Origin: CADEDH01 sp965216205
GTDB taxonomy: Bacteria > Actinomycetota > Acidimicrobiia > Acidimicrobiales > SZUA-35
Assembly (NCBI GenBank): GCA_965216205.1
Contig: OZ244139.1
Location: 3,596,001-3,660,000, forward strand
Direction of reading: 5' to 3'
Length of the DNA: 64,000 nucleotides
Shown here: piece by piece, positions 42,213 through 53,297 of the stretch
Layout of the letters: each line of letters opens with the position of its first letter
Position numbering within the stretch: the stretch's first letter is position 1
Notes under the pieces: model-generated
Told to the model about the DNA's origin: nothing
What the model saw: only the letters and a program-made list of their open reading frames with translations
The model's database searches: none
Translations under genes and position numbers: made by a program

Positions 42213-43311
42213 GCGCGCGGTCGAGGTCGGCGATGAGATCGTCGGCGGCTTCGATGCCGACACTGAGCCGGAGCAGACCGGCGGGGAGATGCTCCTGGCC
42301 GGGTATCGCAGCTCGTCGTTCCATCGTCGACTCGACTGCGCCCAGGCTGGTGGCGTGGCGTATCAGCTCGGTCGACTCGCAGACCCGGTCGGCGAGGTCG
42401 GCCGTGGCGACGTCGAAGGTCACGATCGTGCCGAACCCGCCGAGCTGGGATCGGGCCAGCGCGTGCTGGGGATGGGAGGCGAGCCCCGGGTAGCGGACCT
42501 CGACCACCGCGGCGTGGGCGACCAGGAAGCCGGCTATCGCCTCGGCGTTCCGTTGGGCGGTGTCGAGTCGAACGGCGAGCGTGCGGGCGCCCCGGACCGC
42601 CAGGAACGCTTCCAGCGACCCGGGGATGGCCCCGGTCGTTGTTCGAGAGCGTTGGAGGGCTCGATGGAGATCGCCGTCGGCCGTCGTGAGCGCCCCGGCG
42701 AGCAGGTCGGAGTGGCCGCCGAGGTGCTTGGTGGCCGACAGCATCGACAGGTCGGCGCCGAGGGCCAACGGCCGCTGGTTGAGCGGCGTGGCGAACGTGT
42801 TGTCGACGCAGAGCACGGTTCCGGTCCTCCGGGGGGCGGCTCCGATCGCTTCGAGGTCGGCGAGCTGGAGCAGCGGATTCGACGGTGTCTCGAGCCACAC
42901 CAGGTCCGCTCGCTGGAGGGCGTCGATCCAGCGGTCGGTGTCGGGCAGGGGGATCCGGTCGACCGCCCACCGGCCTCTCGCTGCGCCGTCGTCGGCGATG
43001 TCGACAACGCCGTGGTAGCAGTCGTCGGGGATGGCGACCGTGGCCCCCACCGGGAGCAGGTCGAACACCGCCGCAGCGGCCGCCAGCCCCGACGAGAAGC
43101 TCAGGGTCCGGCCTCCTTCGAGGCCGCCGATCAGCTCCTCCAGGGCGTGCCAGGCGGGCGTGCCGTCCGCTCGGGTGTAGCCGAGGTCGGCCCCGAGGAG
43201 GTAGTTCGACGCCGGCACGATCGGGACGTTGAGCGGGTCGCCCGCGGCGGTCCCACGGCCGGCGGTGACGACCCACGAACGCGGTTCCAGCTCCCCTGGC
43301 GCTGCTGCCAT
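42205..43311 (-). CDS. Cys/Met-metabolism PLP-dependent enzyme (cystathionine gamma-synthase/lyase-like)
   Basis: 368 residues of fold type I. The PLP lysine is in SATKHLGGHSDLLAGAL near residue 190; phosphate-binding SSGLAAAAAVF and VWLETPSNPLLQLADL are also present. The N-terminus lacks the usual Y-x-R-x-x-NPT motif in its normal form (LGYTRADGTPAW replaces it), so the subunit interface or substrate site is altered. The family includes cystathionine gamma-synthase, gamma-lyase and methionine gamma-lyase; the reaction cannot be fixed. A second, canonical member lies at 57.1 kb. The ATG follows TAGCCT by six bases. Confidence 0.8.
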   Translation of the reverse strand: MAAAPGELEPRSWVVTAGRGTAAGDPLNVPIVPASNYLLGADLGYTRADGTPAWHALEELIGGLEGGRTLSFSSGLAAAAAVFDLLPVGATVAIPDDCYHGVVDIADDGAARGRWAVDRIPLPDTDRWIDALQRADLVWLETPSNPLLQLADLEAIGAAPRRTGTVLCVDNTFATPLNQRPLALGADLSMLSATKHLGGHSDLLAGALTTADGDLHRALQRSRTTTGAIPGSLEAFLAVRGARTLAVRLDTAQRNAEAIAGFLVAHAAVVEVRYPGLASHPQHALARSQLGGFGTIVTFDVATADLADRVCESTELIRHATSLGAVESTMERRAAIPGQEHLPAGLLRLSVGIEAADDLIADLDRALS

Positions 43312-43317
43312 CGCCGC

Positions 43318-43323
43318 AGGCTA
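43318..43323 (-). promoter_or_regulatory. -10 hexamer TAGCCT, leaderless-type
   Basis: TAGCCT on the minus strand, six bases, then the ATG at 43311 of the PLP enzyme gene. Confidence 0.4.
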
Positions 43324-43329
43324 CTCGTG

Positions 43330-43376
43330 GCGCACGGTCGCCCCAGCGCACGGTCCCCCAGCGCACCGTCGCCCCG
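43330..43376. repeat. three tandem copies of a ~16-bp unit
   Basis: GCGCACGGTCGCCCCA, GCGCACGGTCCCCCA and GCGCACCGTCGCCCCG follow one another upstream of the PLP enzyme gene. It is a short imperfect tandem repeat without coding meaning. Confidence 0.6.
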
Positions 43377-43420
43377 GCGCCACTTCCCGCTGGTGTCCGG
43401 TCGAGCCGCTGGGGCCGGGC

Positions 43421-44320
43421 CTAGTTCTCGAGCGGCTTGACGAGGGCGGCCATCTCGTCGAGCTCGGCGTCCCAGTCGTCGGGCTCGGTGGTGGGGATGA
43501 TCACGAACTTGGTGAAGCCCTCGTCGACGAAGCCCCGGACGGCCGATGGCAGCCCATCCTTGGTGGGGATGACGGCGTCGAGGTCGGCGTCGGGGTTCCT
43601 GGTCCTGATGACGGTAGCGGTCGCCTCCGGGACCGCCACGCCTTTCTCCCGGTACGGGATCAGCGCGCCGAAGTGGTCCTCATCGATCTTGCGGTCGTTC
43701 TCGGCGGCGACCCGATCGATGACGAGCCGAGCCTCGGCCACCTGCTTCGGGGTGCAGAACGACGGGAGCCAACCGTGGGCGTGCCGCCCGATCCGCTGCA
43801 GCTCGAGCGGCGCGATGCCACCGAGCCACACCTCGAGCGGCTCCTGGATCGGTTTGGGTCGGACGGTCACGTCGGTGATCGTGAACCGCTTGCCCTCATG
43901 CGTGACTCGGTCCTCGGTCCACAGTCGCTTCATGAGCGGAAGCGCCTCGTTGAACCAGCCGCCCCGCTCCTTGCGTTGCACCCCGAACGCCTGATGCTCG
44001 GCCGAGTTGGCGGCACCGAGTCCGAACGCAGGCAGGAGCCGCCCGCCCGACATCCGGTCGAGACTCGCGATCGACTTGGCCAGCACCACCGGGTTCCGCC
44101 CGGGGACGACCATCACCGACATGCCGACCTTCAGGTTCTTCGTGCGCCCGCAGGCGTAGGCCATGCCAACGATCGGATCGGGGCAGTCGCCGGTGATCCG
44201 CTCCGACAACCACAGCGAATCGAACCCGTGCCGCTCCAGGCCGTCGACGAGCTGGTCGAAGCGCTCCTGGTCGTTGGTGGCGTTGCGCGTCCCGAGGCCG
44301 TAGCCGATCCTGATCTTCAT
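43421..44320 (-). CDS. LLM-class F420-dependent oxidoreductase
   Basis: 299 residues of the luciferase-like monooxygenase fold. Features: FDSLWLSERITGD near residue 35, VGMSVMVVPGRNPVVLAKSIASLD (about 68), GRLLPAFGLGAAN (about 95) and the substrate-loop LEVWLGGIAPLELQRIG. Members use F420 or FMN; in actinobacteria most are F420-dependent, which is inference here. The ATG at 44320 is chosen because the fold starts there (MKIRIGYGLG); a CAGGCT hexamer lies six bases upstream. Substrate unknown. Its stop lies 109 bases from the PLP gene start, with the short tandem repeat between. Confidence 0.85.
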   Translation of the reverse strand: MKIRIGYGLGTRNATNDQERFDQLVDGLERHGFDSLWLSERITGDCPDPIVGMAYACGRTKNLKVGMSVMVVPGRNPVVLAKSIASLDRMSGGRLLPAFGLGAANSAEHQAFGVQRKERGGWFNEALPLMKRLWTEDRVTHEGKRFTITDVTVRPKPIQEPLEVWLGGIAPLELQRIGRHAHGWLPSFCTPKQVAEARLVIDRVAAENDRKIDEDHFGALIPYREKGVAVPEATATVIRTRNPDADLDAVIPTKDGLPSAVRGFVDEGFTKFVIIPTTEPDDWDAELDEMAALVKPLEN

Positions 44321-44376
44321 GCTGTCAGCCTGCCCGAGCCCGCCGGCCGTTGCGAACTCCCACCCAGCTGCGCCCG

Positions 44377-45291
44377 TCACTGGTTCGCGTGCAGCTCCTC
44401 GTTGAGGCCGGCCCAGGTCCCGCCCTCGGTCGGGACGGTCTCGATGGCCCCGGACTGGCTGTTCCGCCGGTACAGGAGACCGGACTGACCCGACAGCTCG
44501 CGACCTCGCCGCACCGAGCCATCGGGCATGGTGACCTTGCTGCCCCCGGTGACGTAGAGGCCAGCCTCGACGATGCAACGATCGCCGAGCGAGATCCCGA
44601 TACCGGCGTTGGCGCCGATCAGACAGTGCTCCCCCACGCTGATCACCTCGGTGCCGCCGCCCGACAGCGTGCCCATGATCGAGGCGCTCCCGCCGAGGTC
44701 GGAGTGGGCGCCGACGACCACGCCAGCGCTGATCCGGCCCTCAACCATGGACGGCCCGAGGGTGCCGGCGTTGAAGTTGACGAATCCCTCGTGCATGACG
44801 GTCGTGCCGTCGGCGAGGTGGGCCCCGAGGCGGACCCGGTCAGCGTCGGCGATGCGGACACCGTCGGGGATCACGTAGTCGGTCATGCGGGGGAACTTGT
44901 CGACCGACGTGACGTGGAGGTCGTGACCCTCGCCGGCCGCCGCTGCTCGGAGCGCGTCGACCTTGCCGGGCGCGATCGGCCCCGCGCTCGTCCAGGCGAC
45001 GTTGGTCAACAGCCCGAACACGCCGTCGAGATTCAGTTCGTGGGGACGGTGGACCCGTCTCGAGATCAGGTGGAGCCGTAGATAGGCCTCGGCCGCCGAG
45101 GAGGCCGGCTCGTCGATCGATTCGATCACCACCGTCACCTGCTCGCCCCGCACGAACCCGGCGCGCTCGGCGAGGCAGGTCCGCACCGGATCGACGCCGT
45201 CGGTCGGGAACCACGCATCGAGCGTCGCCCCTGTCGCCGCGTCGAGATACGTGTGGCCCGTCGAGGTGATTCCCCTACCCGTCGTTTCCAT
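44377..45291 (-). CDS. dapD: 2,3,4,5-tetrahydropyridine-2,6-dicarboxylate N-succinyltransferase, actinobacterial type
   Basis: 304 residues. DapD transfers succinyl from succinyl-CoA to tetrahydrodipicolinate in lysine and diaminopimelate synthesis. The C-terminal half is a left-handed beta-helix of hexapeptide repeats: RVRLGAHLADGTTVMHEGFV, then MVEGRISAGVVVGAHSDLGG, then GEHCLIGANAGIGISLGD. The N-terminal domain (GHTYLDAATGATLDAWFP onward) is of the mycobacterial DapD kind rather than the E. coli kind. The ATG at 45291 follows CAGACT by seven bases. It is unlinked here to other dap genes. Confidence 0.88.
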   Translation of the reverse strand: METTGRGITSTGHTYLDAATGATLDAWFPTDGVDPVRTCLAERAGFVRGEQVTVVIESIDEPASSAAEAYLRLHLISRRVHRPHELNLDGVFGLLTNVAWTSAGPIAPGKVDALRAAAAGEGHDLHVTSVDKFPRMTDYVIPDGVRIADADRVRLGAHLADGTTVMHEGFVNFNAGTLGPSMVEGRISAGVVVGAHSDLGGSASIMGTLSGGGTEVISVGEHCLIGANAGIGISLGDRCIVEAGLYVTGGSKVTMPDGSVRRGRELSGQSGLLYRRNSQSGAIETVPTEGGTWAGLNEELHANQ

Positions 45292-45298
45292 GGGCCTC

Positions 45299-45304
45299 AG
45301 TCTG
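45299..45304 (-). promoter_or_regulatory. hexamer CAGACT seven bases before dapD
   Basis: CAGACT on the minus strand, seven bases, then the dapD ATG. The same hexamer with a six-base spacer precedes the hydrolase start at 33090, and AAGACT with seven bases precedes the CocE gene at 62429. It may be a variant of the TAGnnT-type -10. Confidence 0.3.
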
Positions 45305-45368
45305 TCAGCGGGCGGTCGACGGTCCACGCGGTTGGGTCGATCAGGTGCGATCCCGCGGCTCTGAGGGG

Positions 45369-46967
45369 CTAGGGAAGCCCCGGCAACGTGAGCGACGTGG
45401 GTGCGGTCAGCGTCGTCGGGAGCGTGAGCGTCGTCGACAACGTCAGTGTGGTGAGCTCCGACAGCGGGTTGGACACGGTGGGCACGGTGGGCACGGTCAG
45501 GGTCGGTTCGGTCAGGGTCGAGGGCGTGGTGGGGAGCAGCGTGAACGGTGTGGTCGGGATGCTCGTCGGCAGCGAGACCAGCGGCTCACCGGAGGTGGTC
45601 GACGTGGTGGAGCTCGACGGCGTCGACGAGGTCGGCGGCGCCGTCCCCGTCGTCGTCGGCCGACCCGGCACCCCCGCAGTGGTCGTCGTGGTCGTGGTCC
45701 CGCCAGGGGTGTCGGGTTCGCCCTCATCGGCCGGCTCGCCGGCGGGATCTCCACCTTCGGCGCCGGTCGGGTCGTCGGGCGGGCCCGCGCGGTCGACGGG
45801 ATCGCCGCCACTCGACGGCTCGGCCTGGTCGGTCGGCACCGTGGTGAGCGGCTCATCCACGAAACCGAGCGCGTCCGGCGACACCGGGGCCGGCACCGCT
45901 CCGAGGCTCGCTGCCGACGCGATGCCGACGATCATCGCCGGCTTCGCCAGGACCGAGGCCGCCGCCTGGCCGATCGGGAGCTGGAGCAACCACGCGAACG
46001 GCCCGCCCGACAAGGGTTGACCGAGCGAGACGTTGAGCATCGCCCGCACCACCTCCGGGTCGAACCTGGTGCCGGCGCTGGCGACGAGCTCCTGCCTCGC
46101 CTCCTCCGGCGAGACCGGTGCCTTGTAGGAACGCTTCGACGTCATGACGTCGTAGGCGTCGGCCACCGCGGTGATGCGGCCGGCCAGGGAGATCTCCTCG
46201 CCTGCCAGTCCGGACGGGTACCCGTCGCCGTCCCATCGCTCGTGGTGGTCGCGGGCCGCGAGCGCCCACGGTCCGAGCCAGTCTGCGAGCGCGCCGAGCA
46301 TCTTGACGCCATCGGCGGGGTGGCGCCTGAGAATCGCCCATTCGTCGTCGGTGAGCGGATCGGTCTTGTCGAGGATGTCGGCTGGAACGCGGAGCTTGCC
46401 GAGATCGTGGAGCAGCGCACCCCACGCCAGCTTGTCCCGTTCGGATCGGGAGAGCTGCATCTCCTCGGCGATCAGGTCGGCGTAGGCCCGGACCCGGTCG
46501 GCGTGGCCCCGGGTCCGCCGATCGTGAGCCCCGAGGGCGGCCACCAGCTCGATCGCTCGCCGGACCGCCGCCGCTTCGCTGTCGCCCAGCGTGGCCTCCT
46601 CGTCGAACTGCACATCCAGTCGACGGAGCGACCCGGTCCGGAGGGCGAACCGGAACCGGGACGGAGCTCGGTCGGGAAAGGCGAGCGACACGCTGAGCAG
46701 CGAGGCGAGCGGCAGGAGCTTCCGGGCGCCGCGGTCGGTCACGAGGCTCGTCGCCAACGCGAGCACGGCGGCCTGGAGCGACCAGAGCAGGAGACCGATT
46801 CCCCCCGCCGGCCGGTAGAGGTGGTCTCCCATCGTTCTGACCACGAAGTAGGCGGTCACGATCGGGAGGATGAACGCGGCGACACGGATCGCGGTCGCCG
46901 CCCGCGGCGAAGGCTCCCAGCGGTCGATTCGCCGGTCCGGAACCGGTATGACGCTCCGTTCGAGCAT
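45369..46967 (-). CDS. membrane HD-GYP-domain protein with Thr-rich C-terminal tail
   Basis: 532 residues. Two or three hydrophobic segments (about 26-75, 85-100) precede a complete HD-GYP phosphodiesterase domain: RGHADRVRAYADLIAEEM (about 155), LLHDLGKLRVP with the HD pair (about 187), RRHPADGVKML, DHHERWDGDGYPSGLAG (the GYP motif, about 243) and VADAYDVMTSKRSYK. These enzymes degrade cyclic-di-GMP or similar dinucleotides. After another hydrophobic segment (about 335-365), an acidic then Thr/Pro/Ser-rich tail of about 165 residues follows, ending in TLTLPT-like repeats. If that segment spans the membrane, the tail is outside. This tail is unusual for the family. Confidence 0.85.
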   Translation of the reverse strand: MLERSVIPVPDRRIDRWEPSPRAATAIRVAAFILPIVTAYFVVRTMGDHLYRPAGGIGLLLWSLQAAVLALATSLVTDRGARKLLPLASLLSVSLAFPDRAPSRFRFALRTGSLRRLDVQFDEEATLGDSEAAAVRRAIELVAALGAHDRRTRGHADRVRAYADLIAEEMQLSRSERDKLAWGALLHDLGKLRVPADILDKTDPLTDDEWAILRRHPADGVKMLGALADWLGPWALAARDHHERWDGDGYPSGLAGEEISLAGRITAVADAYDVMTSKRSYKAPVSPEEARQELVASAGTRFDPEVVRAMLNVSLGQPLSGGPFAWLLQLPIGQAAASVLAKPAMIVGIASAASLGAVPAPVSPDALGFVDEPLTTVPTDQAEPSSGGDPVDRAGPPDDPTGAEGGDPAGEPADEGEPDTPGGTTTTTTTAGVPGRPTTTGTAPPTSSTPSSSTTSTTSGEPLVSLPTSIPTTPFTLLPTTPSTLTEPTLTVPTVPTVSNPLSELTTLTLSTTLTLPTTLTAPTSLTLPGLP

Positions 46968-47029
46968 TCGCGAGTGATCGGCGCGATCGGCGCGGAGCTT
47001 GAACGCTCCCCGCGGTCAGTGGTGGGCGG

Positions 47030-48439
47030 TCAGTGGCAGGCGGTCACCCGGACCGCTGCTCCGCCGTCGACCGTGATCTCCTCTGCGGATCTCGTCGACG
47101 CCAGCAAGCCGGCCCAGGTGCGCGCCGCGACCGAGATCTCATCGGTCTCGCCCTCGTCGTCGCCGACGAGGTCGACCCGGATGCAGTCGAGACCGTCGGC
47201 CTGCCACGTGACGAACCGATCACCGCCCCAGCCCACCGCCGGGCCGCGGCCCAACCAGAGACTGAGCAGGAGCTCTCCGATTCTGCCTTCGTCGACGATG
47301 GTCCCGTCGGCGGGAGGCGCCGGGACGTCGATCTCCGGGTCGGCGAGGCGATCGGTCCCGGGATGCAGGACCTCCTCGCTCGTCGACGGCGGTTCGCTCA
47401 GCGCGGCGTCGACGGACGCTTCACCGCCGCCGGCGGCGAGGCCGGAGACGTACGCGTTGCCGTCGACATAGGGCGAGTACTGAAGGTCCTGCACGACCTG
47501 TGGGAGGGCGAGCAGCCGCTCGAGGTCCTCCGCCGACAGCGCGAGCGACTCCTCCCTGGCGAGGATCGCCTGGTCGGCGCTCGAGAGTTGCGCCCGCCAC
47601 TGCCCCTCGACCCGACTCGCATTGCCCTCGACGACCGCCGAGAATCCGTAGTCGGCCTCGTCGTCCACGAAGTCCGAGCGGTTGAGGTCGAACCACTGGT
47701 CGTCGAAGGCGTGCACGAGCTCGTGCACGAGGACGAGCTGGGCGTAGAGGTCGAAGTCGTCGCCGCGGACGACGAGCTGCCCGGTCTCCGGGTCGTAGAA
47801 GCCGACGACACCGACCTCCAGCGAGTCCCGGAACACCTCCGCGAGCGACAGCTCCGGGTCGAGGAGGCCGAGCGCCGTCAGCGTCACGTCGTCGGTCTCG
47901 AGGTCGGCCCGGTACTCGTCGAAGTCGGACAGGAGCGCCTCGTCGAACTCGGCGTCCTCCATGATCTCCACCTCGGGGAAGGTGCGGAAGGGGCGACCGC
48001 GGGCCCGCTGCACGAACTCGGCGGCGTCGCAGATGACCGGATCGACACCCGGCGGGCATGCGAGCGGTTCGACGTCGTCGCCGTCGGGTGCCACCTCGCT
48101 CCCGCCCCCCGAGGACGGCGAGGTGGTCGAGGTGGTCGTCTGATCCGATCCGTCGCCCCCCTCGGCCCCCTGGGGGAGGTCGCCGAAGCCGGAACCGGCC
48201 CCGGAACCACCGGTCGGCCCGGGACCCGACGACGTCGTCGACGCCGTCGAGGCCTGCTCGGCTGCGGTGTCGATCTCCTCCGGCCCGGACACGGCCTGCC
48301 TGACGAGGAGCAGGGCGAGCACCAGCACTGCGCCGAACAGCGCCGCAGCGGCCAGCGTGAATCCCTCCGGCACCCGAGCCGGGCGGGAGGCATGATCCGA
48401 GCTCGCCTCCCGGGGGAGCGATGGTTGCATCATGGACAT
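47030..48439 (-). CDS. membrane-anchored metallopeptidase-like protein (HExxH)
   Basis: 469 residues. One transmembrane helix near the start (LAAAALFGAVLVLALLLV, about 28-46), then a Ser/Thr/Gly-rich linker and a large extracellular domain. The zinc motif VLVHELVHAFDDQWFDL lies near residue 240 (H-E-L-V-H), preceded by GVVGFYDPETGQLVVRG. A further acidic ligand is likely in the stretch after DYGFSAVVEGNASRVEG (about 265-285). It resembles uncharacterised actinobacterial secreted metalloproteases. Substrate unknown. Two ATGs are close (48439 and two codons on); neither has a strong ribosome site. Confidence 0.75.
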   Translation of the reverse strand: MSMMQPSLPREASSDHASRPARVPEGFTLAAAALFGAVLVLALLLVRQAVSGPEEIDTAAEQASTASTTSSGPGPTGGSGAGSGFGDLPQGAEGGDGSDQTTTSTTSPSSGGGSEVAPDGDDVEPLACPPGVDPVICDAAEFVQRARGRPFRTFPEVEIMEDAEFDEALLSDFDEYRADLETDDVTLTALGLLDPELSLAEVFRDSLEVGVVGFYDPETGQLVVRGDDFDLYAQLVLVHELVHAFDDQWFDLNRSDFVDDEADYGFSAVVEGNASRVEGQWRAQLSSADQAILAREESLALSAEDLERLLALPQVVQDLQYSPYVDGNAYVSGLAAGGGEASVDAALSEPPSTSEEVLHPGTDRLADPEIDVPAPPADGTIVDEGRIGELLLSLWLGRGPAVGWGGDRFVTWQADGLDCIRVDLVGDDEGETDEISVAARTWAGLLASTRSAEEITVDGGAAVRVTACH

Positions 48440-48554
48440 GGAACGGTCGATCGTCGAGTGCTGCGGTCGTGTTCACGCTAGAGGACCTGATGTCACCTCC
48501 GCCGTCAGCCCCGAGCTGAGCGAAGGTGCCGGTGTGCCGAGCGCCGGCGGTACG

Positions 48555-48560
48555 TAGGCT
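48555..48560 (+). promoter_or_regulatory. -10 hexamer TAGGCT upstream of the trehalose gene
   Basis: TAGGCT lies 85 bases before the ATG at 48646, so this gene has an untranslated leader, unlike the leaderless genes. The leader contains short inverted repeats (TTGAT-CGGCC-ATCAA at 48560-48574 and CCGAT-C-ATCGG nearby), and a GGAGG site directly precedes the ATG. Confidence 0.35.
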
Positions 48561-48645
48561 TGATCGGCCATCAACGTCGCCACATTGACCGATCATCGGC
48601 TGCCGCAGATCACAGGAACACCGAGCCGAGCGGTGGAGGCACTCC

Positions 48646-51180
48646 ATGACAAGCAACGACCTCGGCGAGCTGAGCGAACGGTTCCGACAGCTCGCCAGAG
48701 TCTCCAACCTCCTCGTCGCCTGCGACTACGACGGGACGCTCGCCCCGCTCGTCGACGATCCGATGCAGGCGGTCCCCGACCGCGCCGCGGTCGCCGCGAT
48801 GCGGGCCCTGGCGGAACACGCGAACACCCACGTGGCGGTGGTGTCCGGTCGGAGTCTCCGAGACCTCGCGCTCCTCTCGCGATTCCCGGAGGAGATTCGC
48901 CTCGTCGGCAGCCACGGCAGCGAGTTCGACCTGGGGTTCGCCGCGAAGCTCGGCGCCGACCTCCAGGAGCTGCGCCAGAGCCTCGTGGCCGAGGTTCGCC
49001 TCCTCGGCGAGAAGTACGGTGCGCTGGTCGAGGAGAAGCCGACCGGCGCCACGTTCCACTTCCGCGGCATGGAGGACGATCACACCCAGGCCGCCCGCGA
49101 CGAGATCGTCCGGGGCCCGGCCAGCCGCGACGGTGTCCACACCCGTACCGGTCACGACGTCATCGAGATGTCGGTGATCGAGACCGACAAGGGCGCTGCG
49201 CTCGAGACGATCCGCCACCAGGTGGGGGCGTCGGCTGTCGTGTTCTTCGGCGACGACGTGACCGACGAGGACGGGTTTCGCACCCTCAGCGGTCCCGACA
49301 TCGGGATCAAGATCGGCGAGGGCCCGTCGGCCGCCGGCTACCGGATTCCGGACACGGACACGGTGGCACAGCTCCTCGCCCTGCTGGCCGAGTTCCGGGG
49401 GGCCTGGCTGCGGGGCGCCGGCCTCGTCCCGATCGAGGACCACTCGATCCTCTCCGACCTCCGGACCGCTGCGGTGGTCTCGCCGGCCGGTCGCATCACC
49501 TGGCTCTGCACGCCGAGAATCGACTCCGGAGCGGTGTTCGCCGAGCTCCTCGGCGGCCCTGGCGCCGGCCACTTCTCGGTCGCCGACGGCCAGGACCGCC
49601 AACCGGTCGGCCAGAGCTACCGGGCTCAGACCATGGTGTTGGAGACCCACTTCCCCGACTTCACCCTGATCGACTACCTCGATGCCTCGAACGGCCGCAC
49701 GCAACGACTGGCCGGTCGATCCGATCTCATTCGGGTCATCAAGGGGGCCGGCGACGCCGTGGTCGAGTTCGCACCCCGGCTCGACTTCGGCCGCGTCCCC
49801 ACCAAGCTCCAGTGCCGAGAGGACGGGATCGTCGTCCAGGGCACCGCCGACCTCATGGTCCTCCGGGCCCCGGGGTTGGCCTGGGAGATCGTGCAGGACG
49901 GCGCCCACGAGACCGCTCGTGCCGAGGTACGGCTCGGGGACGATCCCGTCGTGCTCGAGCTCCGCGCCGGCACCGGAACCGTTCGGCCGGACCCCCGCAC
50001 CGAGGAGGACCGGCGAACCGACACCGCCCGCTTCTGGTCGCAGTGGGCTTCGAAGCTCGACCTGCCAGACGTCGAGCACGATGTCGTCGGTCGGAGCGCG
50101 TTGGTGCTCAAGTCGCTGTGCCACGGACCGACCGGGGCGATCCTCGCCGCGGCCACCACGAGCCTTCCCGAGCACCTCGGCGGGATCCGGAACTGGGACT
50201 ATCGCTACTGCTGGCTGCGGAACGCCGCCCTCACCGCCTCGGCTCTCGTCCGGCTCGGCTCACACAGCGAAGCGATGGCCTTTCTCGACTGGGTCCTGCG
50301 GCTCCTGGAGACCCGGTCCGATCCCGAGCGTCTCGCGCCGCTGTACAACGTCACCGGACGCCACCTCCCACCGGAGGCGGAGATCAACGATCTGCCCGGC
50401 TACGCCGGCAGCCGCCCGGTCCGGGTGGGGAACGCGGCGGACGGGCAGGTCCAGCTCGACGCGTTCGGTCCCGTCGTCGACCTCGTCCACCTGCTCCTCG
50501 AGCGGGGCGAAGCGCTCTCGACCGAGCACTGGCGACTGGTCGAAGCCATGGTGCTCGCCGTGTCACGCCGGTGGCGCGAGCCCGATCACGGCATCTGGGA
50601 GATTCGCAAACCGCCCCGACATCACGTCTACTCGAAGGTCATGTGCTGGGTTACGGTCGACCGTGCCATCGCGATCGCCGACCAGTTCCTCGACCGGGAA
50701 CCGGAAGCGTGGGTGGAGCTCCGCGACGAGATCGCAGCCGATGTGCTCGAACACGGGTGGAAGCCGGAGCGCGGCGCGTTCACCGCCGCCTACGACGGCG
50801 TCGACCTCGACGCATCGGTGCTGGCCGTCGGCCTCTGGGGCCTGGTCCGAGCCGACGACGAGCGGTTGGTGTCCACCGTGGCCACCCTCGAACGCGAGCT
50901 GCGCTCGGGCTCGACCGTGTACCGGTACCTCGACGACGACGGACTTCCCGGCCGCGAGGGCGGCTTCAACCTCATGACGTCGTGGCTGATCGATGCGCTG
51001 GCTCTGATCGGGCGTCGGGACGACGCCGACGAGCTGTTCAAGAGCTTGTGCGGCCTCGTCGGTGCGACGGGGCTGATGGCCGAGCAGTTCGATCCCGACA
51101 ACGGTCGTGCCCTCGGCAACATCCCAACGGCGTACTCCCATCTCGGCCTGATCAACAACGCCCTCACCCTGGACGGCTGA
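48646..51180 (+). CDS. trehalose-phosphatase / GH15 glucanase (trehalase-type) fusion
   Basis: 844 residues. Residues 1-250 form a HAD-family trehalose-6-phosphate phosphatase (OtsB): D27-Y-D-G-T31, VVSGRSLRDL, VGSHGSEFDL, and FFGDDVTDEDGF (Mg-binding Asp). From about 260 a glycoside hydrolase family 15 domain follows (IEDHSILSDLRTAAVVSPAG, then GIRNWDYRYCWLRNAA, AFGPVVDLVHLLL). The probable general acid is E652 (GIWEIR) and base E813 (LMAEQFDP). The family's usual RDA after WL reads RNA here. The fusion joins making trehalose from trehalose-6-phosphate with hydrolysing it, or another alpha-glucoside. The GGAGG site is ideal. No otsA is adjacent. Confidence 0.88.
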   Translation: MTSNDLGELSERFRQLARVSNLLVACDYDGTLAPLVDDPMQAVPDRAAVAAMRALAEHANTHVAVVSGRSLRDLALLSRFPEEIRLVGSHGSEFDLGFAAKLGADLQELRQSLVAEVRLLGEKYGALVEEKPTGATFHFRGMEDDHTQAARDEIVRGPASRDGVHTRTGHDVIEMSVIETDKGAALETIRHQVGASAVVFFGDDVTDEDGFRTLSGPDIGIKIGEGPSAAGYRIPDTDTVAQLLALLAEFRGAWLRGAGLVPIEDHSILSDLRTAAVVSPAGRITWLCTPRIDSGAVFAELLGGPGAGHFSVADGQDRQPVGQSYRAQTMVLETHFPDFTLIDYLDASNGRTQRLAGRSDLIRVIKGAGDAVVEFAPRLDFGRVPTKLQCREDGIVVQGTADLMVLRAPGLAWEIVQDGAHETARAEVRLGDDPVVLELRAGTGTVRPDPRTEEDRRTDTARFWSQWASKLDLPDVEHDVVGRSALVLKSLCHGPTGAILAAATTSLPEHLGGIRNWDYRYCWLRNAALTASALVRLGSHSEAMAFLDWVLRLLETRSDPERLAPLYNVTGRHLPPEAEINDLPGYAGSRPVRVGNAADGQVQLDAFGPVVDLVHLLLERGEALSTEHWRLVEAMVLAVSRRWREPDHGIWEIRKPPRHHVYSKVMCWVTVDRAIAIADQFLDREPEAWVELRDEIAADVLEHGWKPERGAFTAAYDGVDLDASVLAVGLWGLVRADDERLVSTVATLERELRSGSTVYRYLDDDGLPGREGGFNLMTSWLIDALALIGRRDDADELFKSLCGLVGATGLMAEQFDPDNGRALGNIPTAYSHLGLINNALTLDG

Positions 51181-51222
51181 CCCACCGGCTGACCCATCGT
51201 CGGCCCAGGGCGAGGCGACCGG

Positions 51223-53238
<2,016 letters not shown>

Positions 53239-53297
53239 ACGCCGAGGCTATAGCGTTCCGGCCCTCGTCCTCGGCGGGTTTCCGCCGCATCGGCCGC

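Noticed and set aside
48440..48645. Possible RNA gene in the 206-base gap before the trehalose gene
   Set aside because: Only short inverted repeats are present, no tRNA-like cloverleaf or known RNA pattern; it is better explained as promoter and leader.
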